From contig MWYV01000044.1 of assembly GCA_002050435.1 (NCBI GenBank), forward strand, positions 1 through 64,000: 64,000 nt of DNA, read 5' to 3'. The position numbers were made by a program, and so were the translations under genes. This stretch comes from Chitinophagales bacterium 33-2. Its GTDB lineage: Bacteria; Bacteroidota; Bacteroidia; Chitinophagales; Chitinophagaceae. Below, in pieces: positions 43,284 to 54,546 of this stretch; position 1 is the stretch's first letter; each line of letters opens with the position of its first letter. The notes beneath the pieces are model-generated. The model ran no database searches. It was not told where the DNA came from and saw only the letters and a list, made by a program, of their open reading frames with translations.

Positions 43284-43430
43284 ATGGAGTTTTCCAATAG
43301 TAATGAAACGGCATATTATGTTACCATAGAAAATACGGCATATTATGTTACCATAGAAAATGCGGATACCAGGATCGTTTTAAAATCAAGTTATAATTCA
43401 TGGATCGTGTTTAATAAAACGATAAAGTAG
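43284..43430 (+). CDS. Small ORF with internal 27-base duplication
   Basis: ATG 43284 opens a 48-residue frame, MEFSNSNETAYYVTIEN with the nine-residue unit TAYYVTIEN repeated, then a polar tail. It has a good promoter upstream. A longer frame from 43113 crosses a terminator and is rejected. No signal peptide or family is visible. It could be a small real protein, a regulatory peptide or the remnant of a larger gene. Confidence 0.4.
   Translation: MEFSNSNETAYYVTIENTAYYVTIENADTRIVLKSSYNSWIVFNKTIK
43308..43361. repeat. Exact 27-base tandem duplication
   Basis: Bases 43308-43334 are repeated without change at 43335-43361. The length is a multiple of three, so the frame of the small ORF is kept. 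Confidence 0.95.
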
Positions 43431-43519
43431 GTCAACGTTTACGGGCAAGAAGGCAGTACTGCAGGATGCTGCCTTTTCCATGGCTTGAAGTTTGTTTGAC
43501 AAAAGGCAAATCCGATTTT

Positions 43520-44008
43520 ATGAAAAAGTTCTTATCGCTCCTGGTGCTCCTTGCTACCCTCCAGGCGCAGGCACAATTAAAAGGGTTTAGTGTTGGACCG
43601 TATGCAGAACGTGCATGGACAACTGGTGATCTTCAATCAAAATACGAAAACGGGTTTGGTGCGGGTATCGGGGCAGATATAAAATTGCCCGGCAAACTCG
43701 GACTCACCGGCTCCATGGGTATTTTAAGATTTGGTGGTAAAAACATCGAACACCAGGGTGTAAATGAAAAAGTAAAAGCACTGATGGCCACTCCATTGCG
43801 CGTAGGAATAAAATACCGGCTGCCAATTGTTTACCTGAAACTGGAATCAGGAACTGTAAAACTGAATGATGGAAATGGCAGCGCGCTGATACTTTCACCC
43901 GGCGCCGGAATTAGAATTTTCGGATTGGATGTTCAAGCCAAATATGAAACATGGATCAGGAGCAACCCATACAGTTTTTATGGGATCAGGGCCGCTTACA
44001 ATTTCTGA
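43520..44008 (+). CDS. Outer membrane beta-barrel protein
   Basis: This 162-residue protein has a signal peptide (MKKFLSLLVLLATLQAQA) and a mature part of alternating amphipathic strands ending in YSFYGIRAAYNF, with the aromatic C-terminal residue typical of outer membrane barrels. It probably forms an eight-stranded barrel of the OmpX/OmpA-N type. ATG 43520 is chosen for the signal peptide. The stop is directly followed by the stop of the convergent gene. Specific function unknown. Confidence 0.8.
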   Translation: MKKFLSLLVLLATLQAQAQLKGFSVGPYAERAWTTGDLQSKYENGFGAGIGADIKLPGKLGLTGSMGILRFGGKNIEHQGVNEKVKALMATPLRVGIKYRLPIVYLKLESGTVKLNDGNGSALILSPGAGIRIFGLDVQAKYETWIRSNPYSFYGIRAAYNF

Positions 44009-45208
44009 TCATTGACCCACGCCCGTTGCAGCAACGAGCTTCACATCTACATGGTCTGCAAGTTTATGATCAGGGATTGAAATGGTTTTCGTTTTACCGG
44101 AAGCAAGATCAGAAACTTCTATTTTTCTTTTTTCAATCAAAGCTTTTTGTTCAGAGTAATAAAATAACTCTACCAGTGCGGAATGTAAATTTGCATCACT
44201 CCTGTTGGCCAGGTTGATCTTTTGGCCCCTGATTCCCATCATCCATTCATCCTGGTCTATTATGAGCCGCACGTTTACCTGGTCGCTGATGTCTACAAAA
44301 TAACTTTCCTTCTTTTCCTTTTGCGCAACATCCTTATTTCCGCCTGGTTCTTCTTTTAACCAGTCGCCGATCTTTTTAAAAAGATTGTTCTTTTTCTTTT
44401 CTGTTGTATTTATTTCCGCATGCGCCGCTGCATTATTTTCCGGAGAAACGTTTTCATTTTCCGGAGCGGGTGCAGGAATTAAAGTTTCCGGTTCAGGCCT
44501 AATGCGGTTTTCAGAAACCTTAGAAAATTCTAATGATGTTTTGGTTGGTGAGGAGGAAATATTTTGTGGTAATGTTTTTCCGGCAATGAAACTTTCTTCT
44601 GGTTCCTCAACTTTAAATTCGGGTTGGATATCCAGTTCGGCTGATTGAGTGATTTGCCTTACCGCATACACAGGTTTGGATTCATTAAATATTTGTTTGG
44701 CAAGCATCCATCCCGAAACGGAACCGATGATTAAAATGGAAGCAATCATCAGGTGTTTTGCCTTCAGTATTTTTTTCTTTTTCCTGTTTTGGAAGGCCCA
44801 TTTTGTATAATTGGTTTCTACTTCTTCTAATGTTTTGGAATACTTGATTTCAACAGCTTTTGTGCCGGAGGCCTGCGATTGAAGCGCGCGCGTTCTAATT
44901 GCTGCGGCCTTATCTTCTAAGTTTGTAGTCGCTGCTGCCTGTGTTCCATCGTTTTTTGGACAACTTACAAAAACATGTTGGCGAACTTCAGCTGTTTTTG
45001 ATTGAAGCGGTTCAGGTAGAGATGTTTGTTTCAGTTGCTTTGGAAGAAAAGGAATTAATGAAGGGATTTCAGCAGGATAAGCCCAACCCGCACTTCTTCC
45101 TTCCACCCAGATGAGGTCTTTTGGCTGGAGTTCCAGGTTGATAAGATCCTCAAGTGTGTGCGGACCGGATTGTTCGTTGTTTCTTAAAAGTAAATAGATC
45201 TTTTGCAT
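44009..45208 (-). CDS. GYF/DUF4339-like domain membrane protein
   Basis: This 399-residue protein begins with a GYF_2/DUF4339-type domain (residues 1-50: YLLLRNNEQSGPHTLEDLINL and LIWVEGRSAGWAYPAEI), a protein-contact module. A basic, coiled stretch and one membrane helix (about residues 150-170) follow. Then come a Pro/Glu-rich disordered region and a C-terminal beta-rich domain (about 300-399). The soluble N terminus would be cytoplasmic and the C-terminal domain periplasmic. ATG 45208 is preferred because upstream residues in the frame look random. Function is unknown; it could link a cytoplasmic partner to the envelope. Confidence 0.75.
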   Translation of the reverse strand: MQKIYLLLRNNEQSGPHTLEDLINLELQPKDLIWVEGRSAGWAYPAEIPSLIPFLPKQLKQTSLPEPLQSKTAEVRQHVFVSCPKNDGTQAAATTNLEDKAAAIRTRALQSQASGTKAVEIKYSKTLEEVETNYTKWAFQNRKKKKILKAKHLMIASILIIGSVSGWMLAKQIFNESKPVYAVRQITQSAELDIQPEFKVEEPEESFIAGKTLPQNISSSPTKTSLEFSKVSENRIRPEPETLIPAPAPENENVSPENNAAAHAEINTTEKKKNNLFKKIGDWLKEEPGGNKDVAQKEKKESYFVDISDQVNVRLIIDQDEWMMGIRGQKINLANRSDANLHSALVELFYYSEQKALIEKRKIEVSDLASGKTKTISIPDHKLADHVDVKLVAATGVGQ

Positions 45209-45301
45209 GGCCAAGGTATTAGGCTCACAAGCAGTTGCTTTGAAGGTAACGCAAAGGTTCAGGATCCTATTGCCTTGCAATAAAAGAGAATGCTAAAATT
45301 G

Positions 45302-46093
45302 TTAACGATAGATCACCCCACAACCCATATAAGTTTGCTGGTTGTACACTACCTGAAACATTTTTGGGTATATAAAATCACTCATGCCGTCGCTGCAAAA
45401 ACGCGGAAGGATCGTCAGTGTTATAGAAGAAGAATCATTAAGTGCTTCATAAATGCGGGATCCATTTGCATTGGATGACCGGAGCATTGCAAAACTTCGT
45501 GAAGTTTCCCATTCGGCCAGCCGGAATACCAGCTGGCTGTCGCGGGTACCTTCAATACTCCAGAAGGGTTCATTGCCCACACCAAAAAACACAAAGCCTT
45601 TTTTTGCTCTTTCCTGCCAGGTTGTATTTTCCATGATCCATGGAAGTTGCTGAAGGCTGTAGGCCTTGTTTTTTGACGGACTAAAGTATTGCAGCGTATC
45701 GCCTTTCCATTTATACCTGCCTCTCGCCACCTGTTGCCTGTACAACCAGATATCACCATCCGATGGCGACCAATTTCCTTCAGTTGTGACCACCTTGTTA
45801 CCCGGATGAAAAGTTTCCTGTAACCGGTAAGTATTGTTAGGAGAAAACTGTATGATGTGTTCGATCTGAAAAGAATCTTCAGGCATGCTGAATCTGTAAA
45901 CCCCATTCGGTTTTTTGGATGGTGCAGGGTTTGAAATTTCAACAACAGAATCTATAGGTTCGATTTGAAAGCTGGTGTCTGCCGGGGTTACCGCCACTAC
46001 TGGATCTGGTGATGCCATAATGGAAGGCTTTCTTCTTACCTCCTTACAGGATTGAAGCGAAAAAAACAATAAGAGGAAAAGCAGTAAGCGCAT
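45302..46093 (-). CDS. Lipoprotein with NlpE-like and COG3650-like domains
   Basis: This 263-residue lipoprotein (MRLLLFLLLFFSLQSC, Cys at residue 16) has two parts. The middle (about residues 60-165) resembles the NlpE N-terminal fold, GVYRFSMPEDSFQIEHIIQF and KVVTTEGNWSPSDG. The C-terminal part (about 170-263) matches the COG3650 group, GVGNEPFWSIEG and CSDGMSDFIYP followed by MGCGVIY, whose two Cys may form a disulfide. Related proteins sense envelope stress or bind small ligands, but this one has no known role. ATG 46093 gives the clean lipoprotein signal. Confidence 0.75.
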   Translation of the reverse strand: MRLLLFLLLFFSLQSCKEVRRKPSIMASPDPVVAVTPADTSFQIEPIDSVVEISNPAPSKKPNGVYRFSMPEDSFQIEHIIQFSPNNTYRLQETFHPGNKVVTTEGNWSPSDGDIWLYRQQVARGRYKWKGDTLQYFSPSKNKAYSLQQLPWIMENTTWQERAKKGFVFFGVGNEPFWSIEGTRDSQLVFRLAEWETSRSFAMLRSSNANGSRIYEALNDSSSITLTILPRFCSDGMSDFIYPKMFQVVYNQQTYMGCGVIYR

Positions 46094-46104
46094 ACGTCGT
46101 TTTC

Positions 46105-46134
46105 TAAAAAAAAATCCCGCTGGAAGCGGGATTT
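46105..46134 (-). terminator. Terminator after the DUF4920 gene
   Basis: On the minus strand a perfect eight-base stem AATCCCGC/GCGGGATT with a five-base loop is followed by seven more T. It lies between the DUF4920 gene and the lipoprotein gene. Confidence 0.9.
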
Positions 46135-46138
46135 TCAA

Positions 46139-46609
46139 TTAATTTAAAACTTTGACCCCGGTAGCGGAGAATTGCACATCTTTCAGTGCCCCTTTTATTT
46201 TGGCGATTTCTTCTTTTGATTTTCCTGCATCTTCTGCATAATGCTTGCGCATTTCTTCAGTTTCAGTTTTAACGACTGCATTACCTTCTATCAATACGTT
46301 TTTCCCCACAATGTTTTCTGGCATCAGGAATGCATGATTTTTAACGCGCACCATCATGTTGGTGCCATCTGCTCTTTCAAGCCTGATCCAGCAACCTTCC
46401 GCCTTACACACTTCAACCACTTTTCCTTTCACCTGCCCCTGAAATTTATCATCTACCAGTTTAGCTTTCAGATCATCAGTTGTTACTGGATTTGTTTCAT
46501 CATTAACAACACCATAAACAACACCTTTGGCGGCCTGAGTTTTTTCTTTATCCTGGGCCTGGGCACCCAATGCGATCATAAAAAGGGCGGCAAAAAGAAT
46601 TCTTTTCAT
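46139..46609 (-). CDS. DUF4920 domain periplasmic protein
   Basis: This 156-residue protein has a signal peptide (MKRILFAALFMIALGAQA) and a DUF4920 OB-fold-like domain. Recognisable parts are VYGVVNDETNPV, the central GKVVEVCKAEGCWIRLE with its paired Cys, NMMVRVKNHAFLMPENIVGK and the C-terminal helix followed by VQFSATGVKVL. The Cys pair and Met/His residues suggest binding of a metal or heme-like ligand, but that is inference. ATG 46609 is chosen for the signal. A terminator follows four bases after the stop. Confidence 0.85.
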   Translation of the reverse strand: MKRILFAALFMIALGAQAQDKEKTQAAKGVVYGVVNDETNPVTTDDLKAKLVDDKFQGQVKGKVVEVCKAEGCWIRLERADGTNMMVRVKNHAFLMPENIVGKNVLIEGNAVVKTETEEMRKHYAEDAGKSKEEIAKIKGALKDVQFSATGVKVLN

Positions 46610-46913
46610 TTGAACGTTTTTAATTGACAACAAATATAAAGGCTGCAGGCCAGTTTAAAAATGACATAATAGGTTAATTTGTTAATTCAGGATTTTTATT
46701 TAGCGGGTGGTATTGACCTTTATACCAGGTTTACGCACAACCAAGTTGGTTTCATCAGGAACAGAATGGAATAAACTTTATTATTTAGGCTATTTTTCTT
46801 CTGGTTCTATCGATATTATTCAATTAATTTTGCTAAAATCATTAGCTTTGCTGATATTTAAATATTCGTTTAAAAGTCCTCACTTCTATCTATAATCAAT
46901 TCAAACAAACACA
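46610..46913. other. Intergenic region upstream of recA
   Basis: About 300 AT-rich bases separate recA from the divergent DUF4920 gene. Two TAnnTTTG matches point to recA: TAATTTTG at 46825-46832 and TAGCTTTG at 46843-46850. A palindrome AACCAAGTTGGTT lies at 46739-46751 and could be an operator. No gene is credible here. Confidence 0.5.
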
Positions 46914-47915
46914 ATGTCAAACGCAGAAAAACTAAAGGCACTAAAGCTTACCATGGATAAGATCGATAAGGATTTTGGTAAGGGAAGTGTAATGATGATG
47001 AATGAAAAGGGTGAATACCAGATGGAGGTAATTTCCACTGGATCTATTGGTCTGGATGCCGCGCTTGGCGTTGGTGGTTTGCCAAAAGGAAGGGTTATTG
47101 AAATTTACGGACCGGAAAGTTCCGGTAAAACCACGATTGCGACGCACCTGATCGCAGAAGCACAGAAAAAAGGTGGTATGTGCGCCATCATTGATGCTGA
47201 ACATGCCTTTGATTCTGCCTATGCCCAGAAGCTGGGTGTTGACATAGATAATTTGTTGATCTCGCAGCCGGATTATGGCGAACAGGCCCTTGAAATAGCC
47301 GACCGCCTCATCCTTTCGGGTGCTTTGGATGTAGTGGTGATCGACTCAGTTGCCGCCCTTGTTCCCAAAAGTGAACTCGAAGGTGAAATGGGAGATTCCA
47401 AAATGGGATTGCATGCCCGACTGATGTCGCAGGCCTTGCGTAAACTTACTGCCACGATTTCAAAAACAAATACCATCTGCATTTTCATCAACCAGTTGCG
47501 TGAAAAGATCGGGGTAATGTTTGGTAACCCGGAAACGACTACCGGTGGTAATGCTTTAAAATTCTATGCTTCCGTAAGGTTGGATATTCGCAGGATGAGC
47601 CAGATTAAAGATGGTGAAGATGCTGTAGGTAACCGCGTAAAAGTGAAAGTGGTAAAGAACAAAGTGGCGCCTCCATTCAGGACCGCTGAATTTGATATCA
47701 TCTTTGGCTCCGGTATATCCAAAGTAGGGGAAATCCTGGACATGGGTGTTGAGATGGGTATTGTGCAAAAAAGTGGGAGCTGGTTCAGTTATAACACAGA
47801 TAAACTCGGACAGGGAAGAGAAGCAGTAAAAGGATTATTGCAGGACAATCCACAACTGGCGGATGAAATTGAAGCCAAGATCCGGGAGAAAATTAAAGAA
47901 CTTCAGGACGCATAA
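46914..47915 (+). CDS. recA: Recombinase RecA
   Basis: RecA drives homologous recombination and the SOS response. The 333-residue protein has the Walker A loop GPESSGKTT, the [21 protein letters not shown] block, loop L1/L2 regions [14 protein letters not shown] and [24 protein letters not shown], and the short acidic C terminus. It is transcribed alone and ends at a terminator. recX is 32 kb away in another operon. Confidence 0.98.
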   Translation: MSNAEKLKALKLTMDKIDKDFGKGSVMMMNEKGEYQMEVISTGSIGLDAALGVGGLPKGRVIEIYGPESSGKTTIATHLIAEAQKKGGMCAIIDAEHAFDSAYAQKLGVDIDNLLISQPDYGEQALEIADRLILSGALDVVVIDSVAALVPKSELEGEMGDSKMGLHARLMSQALRKLTATISKTNTICIFINQLREKIGVMFGNPETTTGGNALKFYASVRLDIRRMSQIKDGEDAVGNRVKVKVVKNKVAPPFRTAEFDIIFGSGISKVGEILDMGVEMGIVQKSGSWFSYNTDKLGQGREAVKGLLQDNPQLADEIEAKIREKIKELQDA

Positions 47916-47929
47916 ACGTACATAAAAAA

Positions 47930-47958
47930 ACCCGCTGACAGTTGTCAACGGATTTTTT
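47930..47958 (+). terminator. Terminator after recA
   Basis: A stem of CCG and TGACA pairing with TGTCA and CGG, with single-base bulges and a two-base centre, is followed by six T. Confidence 0.75.
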
Positions 47959-48202
47959 CTTTGGTCTTAACATCGGTCGATATTAAATCCGGTGTTTTCT
48001 ATAGGCAATATCTTTTGGTTTTTTTATTTATTGGATTTACACGAGGCTAGTGGCTGTAAATTTTTTCAAGGTTATTGTATACTTGTTCTTTCAAATTATC
48101 TGCCATATATGTTATAAATTGATTTTCAGTAAGTTATTTTCAAGAAAATTCATATTTTAAGAATAATTGCCGATTAAAATTCAGTGAATCTCCAGTAGAT
48201 TT

Positions 48203-48210
48203 TATTTTTG
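48203..48210 (+). promoter_or_regulatory. -7 element (TATTTTTG) of uvrB
   Basis: An exact TAnnTTTG match ends three bases before ATG 48214, the same spacing as in the amidase and IMPase genes. The 245 bases between the recA terminator and this element hold no gene. Confidence 0.5.
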
Positions 48211-48213
48211 CCT

Positions 48214-50250
<2,037 letters not shown>

Positions 50251-50409
50251 GTCAAATAAGGGTTTATAATGACGTTAACCTATAGGTTTTTAGTAGAATT
50301 ACGAGCAACGTAAAAGTACTAACACCCTATTTTCTAAAAATCCGCCCTTCCTTTTTGCAAAGTGGTGGCTAATCATATAATTTGCTCCCTGTAACCAAAT
50401 CCAACTCTT

Positions 50410-50643
50410 ATGAAGAAGCGTCTTTTCAGGATACTTAACTTCTTTGCACTGAATGTCCTGTTTTTTGCACTTTACCTGAATTTTATTCATAAAGACAATA
50501 ACACAATTACTCCCGTAAAAGGAGCCAGAACAACTCAATTACAACAGGGTGCAACCTTAGTTTCCAATCCTGAACAGTATTTAGAAAAAGGTCCTTTGAA
50601 CACGAACCCGTTCGGTAGTTTAAGAGTACCATCGGCCAAATAA
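50410..50643 (+). CDS. Small membrane-anchored protein
   Basis: This 77-residue protein begins with a basic stretch and one membrane helix (LNFFALNVLFFALYLNFI) followed by a polar tail of 50 residues rich in Asn, Gln and Thr. The frame begins with ATG and ends just before a strong terminator, which supports a real transcribed gene. No family is recognised. Confidence 0.6.
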   Translation: MKKRLFRILNFFALNVLFFALYLNFIHKDNNTITPVKGARTTQLQQGATLVSNPEQYLEKGPLNTNPFGSLRVPSAK

Positions 50644-50668
50644 TTCTGATCCATTAATTCTGCAGAAC

Positions 50669-50692
50669 AACCCCGTGATCACGGGGTTTTTT
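50669..50692 (+). terminator. Terminator after the small membrane protein gene
   Basis: A perfect palindrome of 20 bases (arms AACCCCGT/ACGGGGTT around GATC) runs into six T. Confidence 0.9.
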
Positions 50693-50733
50693 GCTTACCG
50701 CTTAATGCGAATTCAAATTGTAACTTCGCCGGC

Positions 50734-53526
50734 ATGGAGAAAAAGCTGTTCCTGCTGGATGCAATGGCCCTGATATTCCGCGCCTATTATGCACTCATCC
50801 GAAACCCCCGGATCACTTCGAAAGGAAAAAATACCAATGCACAATTTGGTTTCACGAATACCATCATTGAACTGATCAACAACCAGAAGCCTTCCCACAT
50901 GGCGGTGTGTTTTGATACAGATGCTCCAACAGAAAGACATACGGATTTCGCTGAATACAAAGCCAACAGGCAGGATGCTCCTGAAGACCTTATCGCTGCG
51001 ATTCCCGATATAAAAAGAATTATCAGGGCACTGAATATTCCAACCATTGAAAGCGATGGTTACGAAGCGGATGATGTGATTGGTACCCTTAGCCAACAGG
51101 CTGCTGCAAAAGGATATGATGTGTATATGGTCACACCTGATAAAGATTATGGCCAGCTGGTGAGTGACCGCATTAAGATTTACAAACCAGGTTACCAGGG
51201 CGGCGACGTAGAGATCATGGGCCCCAAAGAAGTTTGTGATAAATGGTGTATCGAATCGGTTGACCAGGTAATCGATATTTTAGGATTGATGGGTGATGCA
51301 GTGGATAATATTCCTGGCATTTCCGGTGTGGGCCAGAAAACAGCATGCAAACTGTTAACCGAATACAAGACACTTGAAAATGTACTTGCAAATGCAGACA
51401 GCATTAAAGGTGCTTTGGGTGAAAAGATCAGGGCAGGTAAAGAAGATGCGATCATGTCGAAAAAGCTCGCCACCATTATAACCAGCGTACCTGTAGATTT
51501 TCATGAAGGTGATTTTTTATTAAGGGAATGGAACAAAGAAGCGTTGAAAGAAATTCTGAATGAACTTGAATTTAAAACAGTGATCAAACGATTGCTGGGT
51601 GATGATGAAACTGCAGGAAACAAATCTTCTTCAGGTGTGCAGCAAGACCTTTTCAGTTCAGCCCAAAACAACTCCCCGGAAGTAATTTCTATTGTTCAGC
51701 CCACGAACAATATCACCAACACAGAGCATGAATACGAGCTGGTGGAAAGTGATAAGGAATTTGAATTGCTCCTGCAGGCACTTGATCAGCATGAAGAGAT
51801 CTCTTTTGATACAGAAACCACTTCAATTGATGCAAATGAAGCAGATCTTGTAGGTATCAGCTTTTCCGTTCGTCCGCACCAGGCATGGTATGTTCCGGTT
51901 CCATGCGATGATAAGGAAGCAACAAAAAGAATCCTGTCACGGTTTGCCAGCCTGTTTGAAGATGAAAATAAAACCTGGATCGGGCATAACATCAAGTACG
52001 ACCTGCTGATGTTTAAATGGTATGGAATTGAAATCATGGGGAAAATGTTCGATACCATGCTGGCGCATTATCTGATAGAACCGGATGGTAAAAGCAATAT
52101 GGACTGGCTGAGCGCGCGCTACCTGAATTACGAACCGATCCATATTGAAGAACTGCTTGGAAAAAAAGGCAAGAGCCAGCTTTGCATGAAGGATATTGAT
52201 ATTGAAAAAGTAAAAGAGTATGCAGCGGAAGATGCGGATGTAACCTACCAGTTCAAAAACATTTTTGTTCCGAAGATGAAAGAACTGGAAGTTGAAAATG
52301 TTTTTTCTGAAATAGAAAATCCCTTAGTGCCCGTACTTACAGCAATGGAGTTCGAGGGCATTAGGATCGATGTAGATTTTTTAAATGAATATTCCAGGGT
52401 ACTTGAAATTGAATCCCGTGTGCATGAAGAGCAGGTATATGAAACCGCTGGTTTTCGCTTCAACCTTGGATCGCCGAAACAACTGGGAGAAGTTTTATTT
52501 GAAAGACTGAAGTTGGATACCAAAGCAAAAAAAACAAAAACAGGGCAATACGCTACAGGTGAAGATGTATTAAGAAAATTGGCGGTGGAACACCCCGTAG
52601 CAGATCATGTGCTCGCCTTTAGAGAGTACACAAAATTAAAATCCACTTATGTGGACGCACTTCCATTGCTAATCAATAAAAAAACCGGAAGGGTGCATAC
52701 AACTTACGGTCAATCGGTTGCAGTAACTGGCAGACTTGCAAGTAACAATCCCAACCTGCAGAACATTCCTATCAGAACAGACAGGGGAAGAGAGATCAGA
52801 AAGGCTTTTATTCCAAGAGACGAAGGACATGTACTGGTAAGCGCTGACTATTCGCAGATCGAACTGAGGATCGTTGCCGCATTGAGTGGAGACCCTGTAA
52901 TGTGCGATGCTTTTCGTCAGCACAAAGATGTGCACACGGCAACTGCAGCAAAGGTATATGGCGTGGATGAAGAAGCGGTAACAAAAGACATGAGGAGGAA
53001 GGCAAAGAGTGTGAACTTTGGAATTATTTACGGACAAGGAGCATTTGGTTTATCTGAAAACCTGGGGATCAGCAGAACGGAAGCGAAAACCATTATTGAT
53101 AATTATAAAAATGAATTTGCTGGTATCACAAGGTATATGGATGATATGATCAATTACTGCAGGGAGCATGGTTTTGTAAAAACCATAATGGGAAGAAAAA
53201 GGTGGCTGCGTGATATCAACTCTTCCAATTTTACTGTGCGGGGTTATGCAGAAAGAAACGCCATCAACTCCCCTATCCAGGGAACGGCTGCTGATATGAT
53301 CAAGCTGGCCATGGTGAAAGTTCATAAAACATTTATTGAAAGGAATTTTAAATCAAAAATGATCCTGCAGGTGCATGATGAACTGGTGTTTGATGCCACG
53401 CGCGATGAAGTGGAACTGATCAAACCTGTGATCCTGGAATGCATGCAATCCGCAATGAGTTTGCCAAATGGTGTACCGGTTATCGCGGAAGTGGGACAGG
53501 GCGACAACTGGCTGGAAGCGCATTAG
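50734..53526 (+). CDS. polA: DNA polymerase I
   Basis: This 930-residue enzyme fills gaps and removes RNA primers. The 5'-3' exonuclease domain is at residues 1-300 (LLDAMALIFRAYYALIR, YEADDVIGTL, VDNIPGISGVGQKTA). The 3'-5' exonuclease is intact, with Asp359 and Glu361 in FDTETTS, IGHNIKYD and AAEDADVTYQ, so proofreading is likely. The polymerase domain has SADYSQIELRI, RRKAKSVNFGIIYGQGAFGLS and LQVHDELVFD. A -7-like TAACTTCG lies five bases before the ATG. The DsbA-like gene follows after 63 bases. Confidence 0.98.
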   Translation: MEKKLFLLDAMALIFRAYYALIRNPRITSKGKNTNAQFGFTNTIIELINNQKPSHMAVCFDTDAPTERHTDFAEYKANRQDAPEDLIAAIPDIKRIIRALNIPTIESDGYEADDVIGTLSQQAAAKGYDVYMVTPDKDYGQLVSDRIKIYKPGYQGGDVEIMGPKEVCDKWCIESVDQVIDILGLMGDAVDNIPGISGVGQKTACKLLTEYKTLENVLANADSIKGALGEKIRAGKEDAIMSKKLATIITSVPVDFHEGDFLLREWNKEALKEILNELEFKTVIKRLLGDDETAGNKSSSGVQQDLFSSAQNNSPEVISIVQPTNNITNTEHEYELVESDKEFELLLQALDQHEEISFDTETTSIDANEADLVGISFSVRPHQAWYVPVPCDDKEATKRILSRFASLFEDENKTWIGHNIKYDLLMFKWYGIEIMGKMFDTMLAHYLIEPDGKSNMDWLSARYLNYEPIHIEELLGKKGKSQLCMKDIDIEKVKEYAAEDADVTYQFKNIFVPKMKELEVENVFSEIENPLVPVLTAMEFEGIRIDVDFLNEYSRVLEIESRVHEEQVYETAGFRFNLGSPKQLGEVLFERLKLDTKAKKTKTGQYATGEDVLRKLAVEHPVADHVLAFREYTKLKSTYVDALPLLINKKTGRVHTTYGQSVAVTGRLASNNPNLQNIPIRTDRGREIRKAFIPRDEGHVLVSADYSQIELRIVAALSGDPVMCDAFRQHKDVHTATAAKVYGVDEEAVTKDMRRKAKSVNFGIIYGQGAFGLSENLGISRTEAKTIIDNYKNEFAGITRYMDDMINYCREHGFVKTIMGRKRWLRDINSSNFTVRGYAERNAINSPIQGTAADMIKLAMVKVHKTFIERNFKSKMILQVHDELVFDATRDEVELIKPVILECMQSAMSLPNGVPVIAEVGQGDNWLEAH

Positions 53527-53589
53527 GTGTTGGGTGTTTAGTTGTTTAGGCGTTGAGAAATTCACCATTCACTCTCAAAAACTTCTACC

Positions 53590-54243
53590 ATGTTATTGAT
53601 CTATTGTTATGATGCATATTGCGGCTGGTGTTATGGATTCAGTAGTGTGATGAATAAAATTGCGGAAGCATATAAAACACAACTGGAGATAGAAGTGCTT
53701 TCCGGAAATATGATTCCTGAAGAAGAAGCAAAGCCCATTGCTGTAATGGCGCCTTATATTCAGAAAGCTTATAAACATGTTGAAGAACGATCAGGAATTC
53801 AATTTGGAGAAGATTTTCTCTGGCATATTTTCAATCCTGAGAAAAGCGACTGGATTCCCTCTTCGCTTTTACCTGCCATTGCACTTTCTGTTTTCAAATC
53901 CTATTATCCGGATCAGGCAGTCAGCATTGCTTCGGATATTCAATATGCTTTGAATTTTGAAGGCCGCGACCTTACCGATAAAGAAGCTTACCGGCACCTG
54001 CTTGAAAAATACCTGATCCCTGCAGAAACATTTTATGAGCAGCTGGCTGGCGAAGCGCACAAAGAAAATGCCTTGTATGAATTTGCGCTTGTAAAGCAAT
54101 TGCGTGTCACCGGCTTTCCCACTGTGCTGTTGCAGGCATCTGATTCAAAATTTTATTTGCTGGCACAGGGGTATACGGATTATGAAACCCTAAAAGAAAG
54201 AATTGAAAAAGTTTTTGCTGAATTAAAAACGCAGGAAAAATAA
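53590..54243 (+). CDS. DsbA family protein (FrnE-like)
   Basis: This 217-residue thioredoxin-fold protein has the active-site pair Cys11-Gly-Trp-Cys14 right after the first strand (MLLIYCYDAYCGWCYGF), a helical insertion and the cis-Pro region VTGFPTVLL. There is no signal peptide, so it is cytoplasmic, as in the FrnE/2-hydroxychromene isomerase-like branch. It may act as a thiol oxidoreductase under oxidative stress. It lies 63 bases after polA; the gap is repeat-like and does not show a clear promoter. Confidence 0.88.
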   Translation: MLLIYCYDAYCGWCYGFSSVMNKIAEAYKTQLEIEVLSGNMIPEEEAKPIAVMAPYIQKAYKHVEERSGIQFGEDFLWHIFNPEKSDWIPSSLLPAIALSVFKSYYPDQAVSIASDIQYALNFEGRDLTDKEAYRHLLEKYLIPAETFYEQLAGEAHKENALYEFALVKQLRVTGFPTVLLQASDSKFYLLAQGYTDYETLKERIEKVFAELKTQEK

Positions 54244-54249
54244 TGACTT

Positions 54250-54280
54250 GGCAATGGTCAATGGTCAATGGTCAATGGGG
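54250..54280. repeat. TGGTCAA heptamer tandem repeat
   Basis: The seven-base unit TGGTCAA is repeated about three times in exact register after a GGCAA start. Similar units occur at 60256-60346 and, inverted, at 54885-54894. Confidence 0.85.
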
Positions 54281-54546
54281 AAAGTTTTATGGTCAAATCA
54301 GTCGCTGAAATCAGTGTGGGCTTGAAGGATGTTGTGTTTTTAAAAACTTGAAGCCCCCTTATTTGGTTTGGAGGGTGATTCAATCACTATAGCTCAATTG
54401 AATTCTTCTGATTTTTAAGAATGCTCAGAGATTTTCTCTTACAACATTTGGGTGGCTGCCGCGCCTCATTGCTCCTGTTTCTAACTTGAAGAATCATCAT
54501 ACCTAAGATGGAGCAATTCAGCGCATTCCAGACTTTTAAATAACCA

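Noticed and set aside
46707-46895. A 62-codon frame upstream of recA
   Set aside because: It covers the recA promoter region, lacks an ATG start and is not protein-like.
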